Below, in pieces: positions 61,201 to 64,000 of a stretch of DNA of 64,000 nucleotides. Source of the stretch: Rostratula benghalensis (taxonomy: Eukaryota > Chordata > Aves > Charadriiformes > Rostratulidae); assembly GCA_013399305.1 (NCBI GenBank), contig VXAI01000114.1, positions 2,248,586-2,312,585 on the forward strand. Reading direction: 5' to 3'. The stretch's first letter is position 1, and every line of letters begins with the position of its first letter. The position numbers and the translations under genes are program-made. Under the pieces are notes generated by a model. It saw nothing but the letters and a program-made list of their open reading frames with translations, was not told the origin of the DNA and searched no databases.

Positions 61201-62155
61201 GATACTGTTCAGACATTCAGTCTTTTTCAAAAACTTTTTGATTGTTTTGCTTTCATTCAGATAAAGTCATTGCTTGTGAATTTCCTTTCTGGAGTGCTGT
61301 GGCCAAGGAGAAACCAAAGTGCATATTCATACACTGAGTTATGACGGTGTTTAAGCTGGGTCTTTCCAAAGGTCTTTTGTTCTGCCTTGATAAACAAAAG
61401 CATTTGACAACTCTGTGAGGTGGTTGGTATGTTTGCAGGTCAGATGGGAGTTAAGTTACTATGTCAGTAAGTTGCACGTGTGGATTTCTAATTGTGTTAA
61501 TCACACTGGCTTGTGAGGTATCTTGGATAAAGCCGACTGCATCTGGAATCGGGCTACTCTGCTGTGGCTTCTGTAAGAAGTGTAGAAATTTGAGGACTCT
61601 ACAGAGCCTCTGTGAGGGGTTCAGTTTATGCTTAAGTCTTATAAACCCGTTGAAGCTTTAGGGTGAGGTGTCAGTTTGTCAGTAGGTGTCCTGTTGGCAC
61701 TTTAACATAAAATGTGAATGTCCATCCACTGTTCCTTAGGGTTTTTTTTACCCTGGCTTTCTACACATTGCTTACTTTGTGTTTGCAAATGTTTTCAGAT
61801 ATATTCTGTGCTCTGTCCTTGATCTCTTTACTGTTGGGTTTGAAGTATAAGATGGTCTGGGGATTGGAATGCAGAGGCACCATCTGGAATAGCAGAGTTA
61901 GCTTCATGCTGTAAACCAGAAATCCAGAAAGATTCATGCACATCAGAAATGGCACGTGGGGATCGTCTCGGTGCAAGCTTTTCATGTTCTACAGGCATTT
62001 CATGGATCTGGGACTTGACAATGAGGGATTCAGTGCCTACGTAATTGCCAGTTTCATTGCTGAGAAGTCATTAAAACATTTGTTTTAAATCTCTCAAACT
62101 TGTGAGCCACCACAATATTAATGTTCATTCATGAAAATGTACTTGGTGTATGGTG
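58236..62155. other. AT-rich DNA, probable ATP13A3 intron 1
   Basis: No coding exon, RNA gene or recognisable repeat was found. Open frames are short and isolated. Confidence 0.45.
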
Positions 62156-62157
62156 AG

Positions 62158-62267
62158 TGGAATCGCAGACTCACAGAGTGGTCAAGGCTGGGAGGACCCT
62201 CTGGAGGTCATCTTGTCCATCTCCTCACACAGGGCCACCTGGAGCCAGCTGCCCAGAACCATGTGTA
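62158..62267 (-). mobile_element. CR1 LINE fragment, minus orientation
   Basis: Reads AATCGCAGACTCACAGAGTG, then AGGCTGGGAGGACCCTCTGG, AGGTCATCTTGTCCATC and GGGCCACCTGGAGCCAGC. This is the reverse-oriented form of the 3' portion of an avian CR1 element. Confidence 0.85.
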
Positions 62268-64000
62268 AATGGAATACACTTTTTTAATAATATAAGTAAT
62301 GGTATTTAATGTTTCTATTCCATAGGCAATTTTTTGTTTCTAACATCAGCACTTAACATAACCAGCAGGTGCTTCTAGGGACGTGTGACTTCTCTTCCAC
62401 TTGCCTGTAAAGACTGAGTATTTATGAGAGAAAACTGACACTTCTGCTCTTGAAAAATGTTTTTTAACTAATCTTAATTAGCTATTTGTGTAGTGTAATA
62501 TTTTCTAATTTATTTGTGGCATTAATGTGTTATTGGCCAAGTGCAAATCCTTACGGGGGTTGAGATGCAGTAAGAAAGATACATAGAACTGAGAAGTGCT
62601 GATGAGGATGATCAGAAGTATGGATCCTCTCTTAAAGGTTGCTCTCAGTCATACCTGGATGCAGAGGAAGGGACTGAAAGGTGAGGGATAAAACAGTTTG
62701 TAAAAGAATCATGGGTGGCAGGGAAGGAGTAAATAAAGCAGGACTTCACTGCCCCTTCAAAGAGAAGTAGTAGGAGGCTTCAGCTGAAACTAGTAGATGG
62801 AGGGTAAAAATAAGTAGGGGGGTGGATAAAAGGTCTTTTCCCATGAACTCTGGAATTCTTTGCAGGATGTTGGCAAGCTCAAAATGTGCCCCAAAATCAT
62901 AAAAAAGAAAAGAAAAGAAAAATCCACTTTGTATTAAATAATGTTAAATAATGAAACCCTTAAACTGCAAGTCACTAGGATTGGAGAGTCTACTGGGAAG
63001 TATTGTATAACTCTCCCCATGATGCCTTGACTGCTGCTCCTCAGGATGCTTAGCTAAGGGTACAATTTGATCTGACCTTCTGGGGACTGTTTTTCTGTAG
63101 CTTTATTAGCCTTCAGCTGGGCTTTCTATTCTTCAATTGCTTTCTGTCAAAGGGTATAGAGTAAAAGCTACTTAATGTGTTTAATATATGTGGAGAATGG
63201 TGGCAGCCCTTAACGGTGCTTTAAAAACTGACCTCTGTTTTCACCTAACATTTAAGAAAAAAACCAAGGCTGATGCAGAAATCTGGGCAGAGCATCTGGA
63301 CTAAATGTATCTAAGAAGAGGCTATTTCTGAATATTTGGCTAGACGGTGGTATTCTAGGTAGTGAGGTCAAGGCTTCAGGAAAGAGTGCTCCTTGATACG
63401 TTTAATGTACTTACCCAACAACATCTTGGTCTTGGTTTTAGGAAAACTAAGTGTCCTATCTACAGCAAAGATGACAGATACAGTTACATCTCTTAGTACC
63501 ACTGTAAAAAAACAGTTTATAGACTAGAAAAGGAAAAACAAATATCTAAAATTGGTAGCTCAAATGTTGTAGATATTGCATAAGACATGATATGTTAAAA
63601 GATAATTTCTCTTTTTAGGCAAGTTTCCAGGATAAATGTAAACTATAAATGGAGTGATAGCTAAAAGCTGAAGCCTAAAACCTTTCCAGACCCATCAGTG
63701 GAGATCACGTGTCAGATTTTTGCAGAGTGTATTTCCATTCTACTGAAGTTGTCTTCCACTGCTGATGCTGGGGAAATCATTCCCAAGAGGTACACGAGCG
63801 CTGTGAAGAATCATTTAGGCTGAGCTATTTCAGGTGCTGATGAAATGTATTGTAGCAGGCTGCTGTGAGTTCATTTAATTTCATGGACTGTAGAAGTTCC
63901 TTCACCGAGGGACAACTGTTTACTAAATCACTGAAGCTCTTCTGGGTTTGTAGGCCTGTTCTGAATGAGTAGGATATGGAGTAGCTGGATGGATGTGTGC
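62268..64000. other. AT-rich DNA to window end, no gene seen
   Basis: No splice-flanked coding segment matching the start of an ATP13A3 protein was found, so the first coding exon is presumed to lie beyond the window. Confidence 0.45.

Noticed and set aside
52263..64000. Search for ATP13A3 coding exons
   Set aside because: No segment resembling the expected N-terminus or first membrane segments was found; only promoter and intron are inferred.
1..64000. CRISPR arrays, bacterial operons, tRNA or rRNA genes
   Set aside because: None are present; the window is vertebrate nuclear DNA with introns and CR1 elements.

Overview
This is a stretch of vertebrate nuclear DNA, almost certainly from a bird. 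The signs are CR1 retrotransposon ends carrying the terminal ATTCTATG-type octamer, a nearly intact gene order matching human 3q29 read in reverse, compact introns, and small GC-rich CpG islands, two of which are interrupted by assembly gaps (11928-12267 and 51851-52262). It is not a bacterial or viral window. Most long open frames in it are chance frames in GC-rich or repetitive DNA. Protein comparisons to human were made from memory, not by a search.

Layout, left to right. Positions 1-10060 are intergenic DNA downstream of FAM43A. They hold a remnant of an ancient MIR-like SINE, small tandem duplications, a striking 29-bp perfect inverted repeat (6035-6109), and AT-rich islands with homeodomain-type TAATTA cores. 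FAM43A (10752-11840, minus strand) is intronless and encodes a PID/PTB-domain protein of 362 residues. Its 5' UTR runs into a CGG repeat and the first gap. Positions 12270-20750 are the intergenic space between the divergent FAM43A and LSG1 promoters, with two CR1 tails and a long (GGAT)n satellite.

LSG1 (coding 20999-32381, plus strand) is completely resolved here into 14 coding exons that give 654 residues. It is the circularly permuted GTPase that releases the export adaptor NMD3 from cytoplasmic pre-60S ribosomal subunits. Intron 10 appears to be a minor-spliceosome AT-AC intron (ATATCCTTT at its 5' end, AC at its 3' end). The reading frame and the match to human LSG1 work only with those boundaries.

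TMEM44 (about 35122-38055, plus strand) follows. Its first four coding exons and its last coding exon can be aligned to human TMEM44, two middle exons are tentative, and the conserved serine-rich exon upstream of the last one was not found. Positions 38460-51640 show no gene. A C-rich minisatellite, the second gap and a CpG island (52263-52720) mark what synteny predicts to be the ATP13A3 promoter and untranslated first exon. The rest, to 64000, looks like its long first intron and contains a 1.3-kb decayed CR1-family LINE and a CR1 tail. No ATP13A3 coding exon was found.

The genes do not form a pathway. They are a conserved neighbourhood (FAM43A, LSG1, TMEM44, ATP13A3). The observations most worth a second look are the AT-AC intron in LSG1, the perfect hairpin at 6.0 kb, and the strongly diverged TMEM44.
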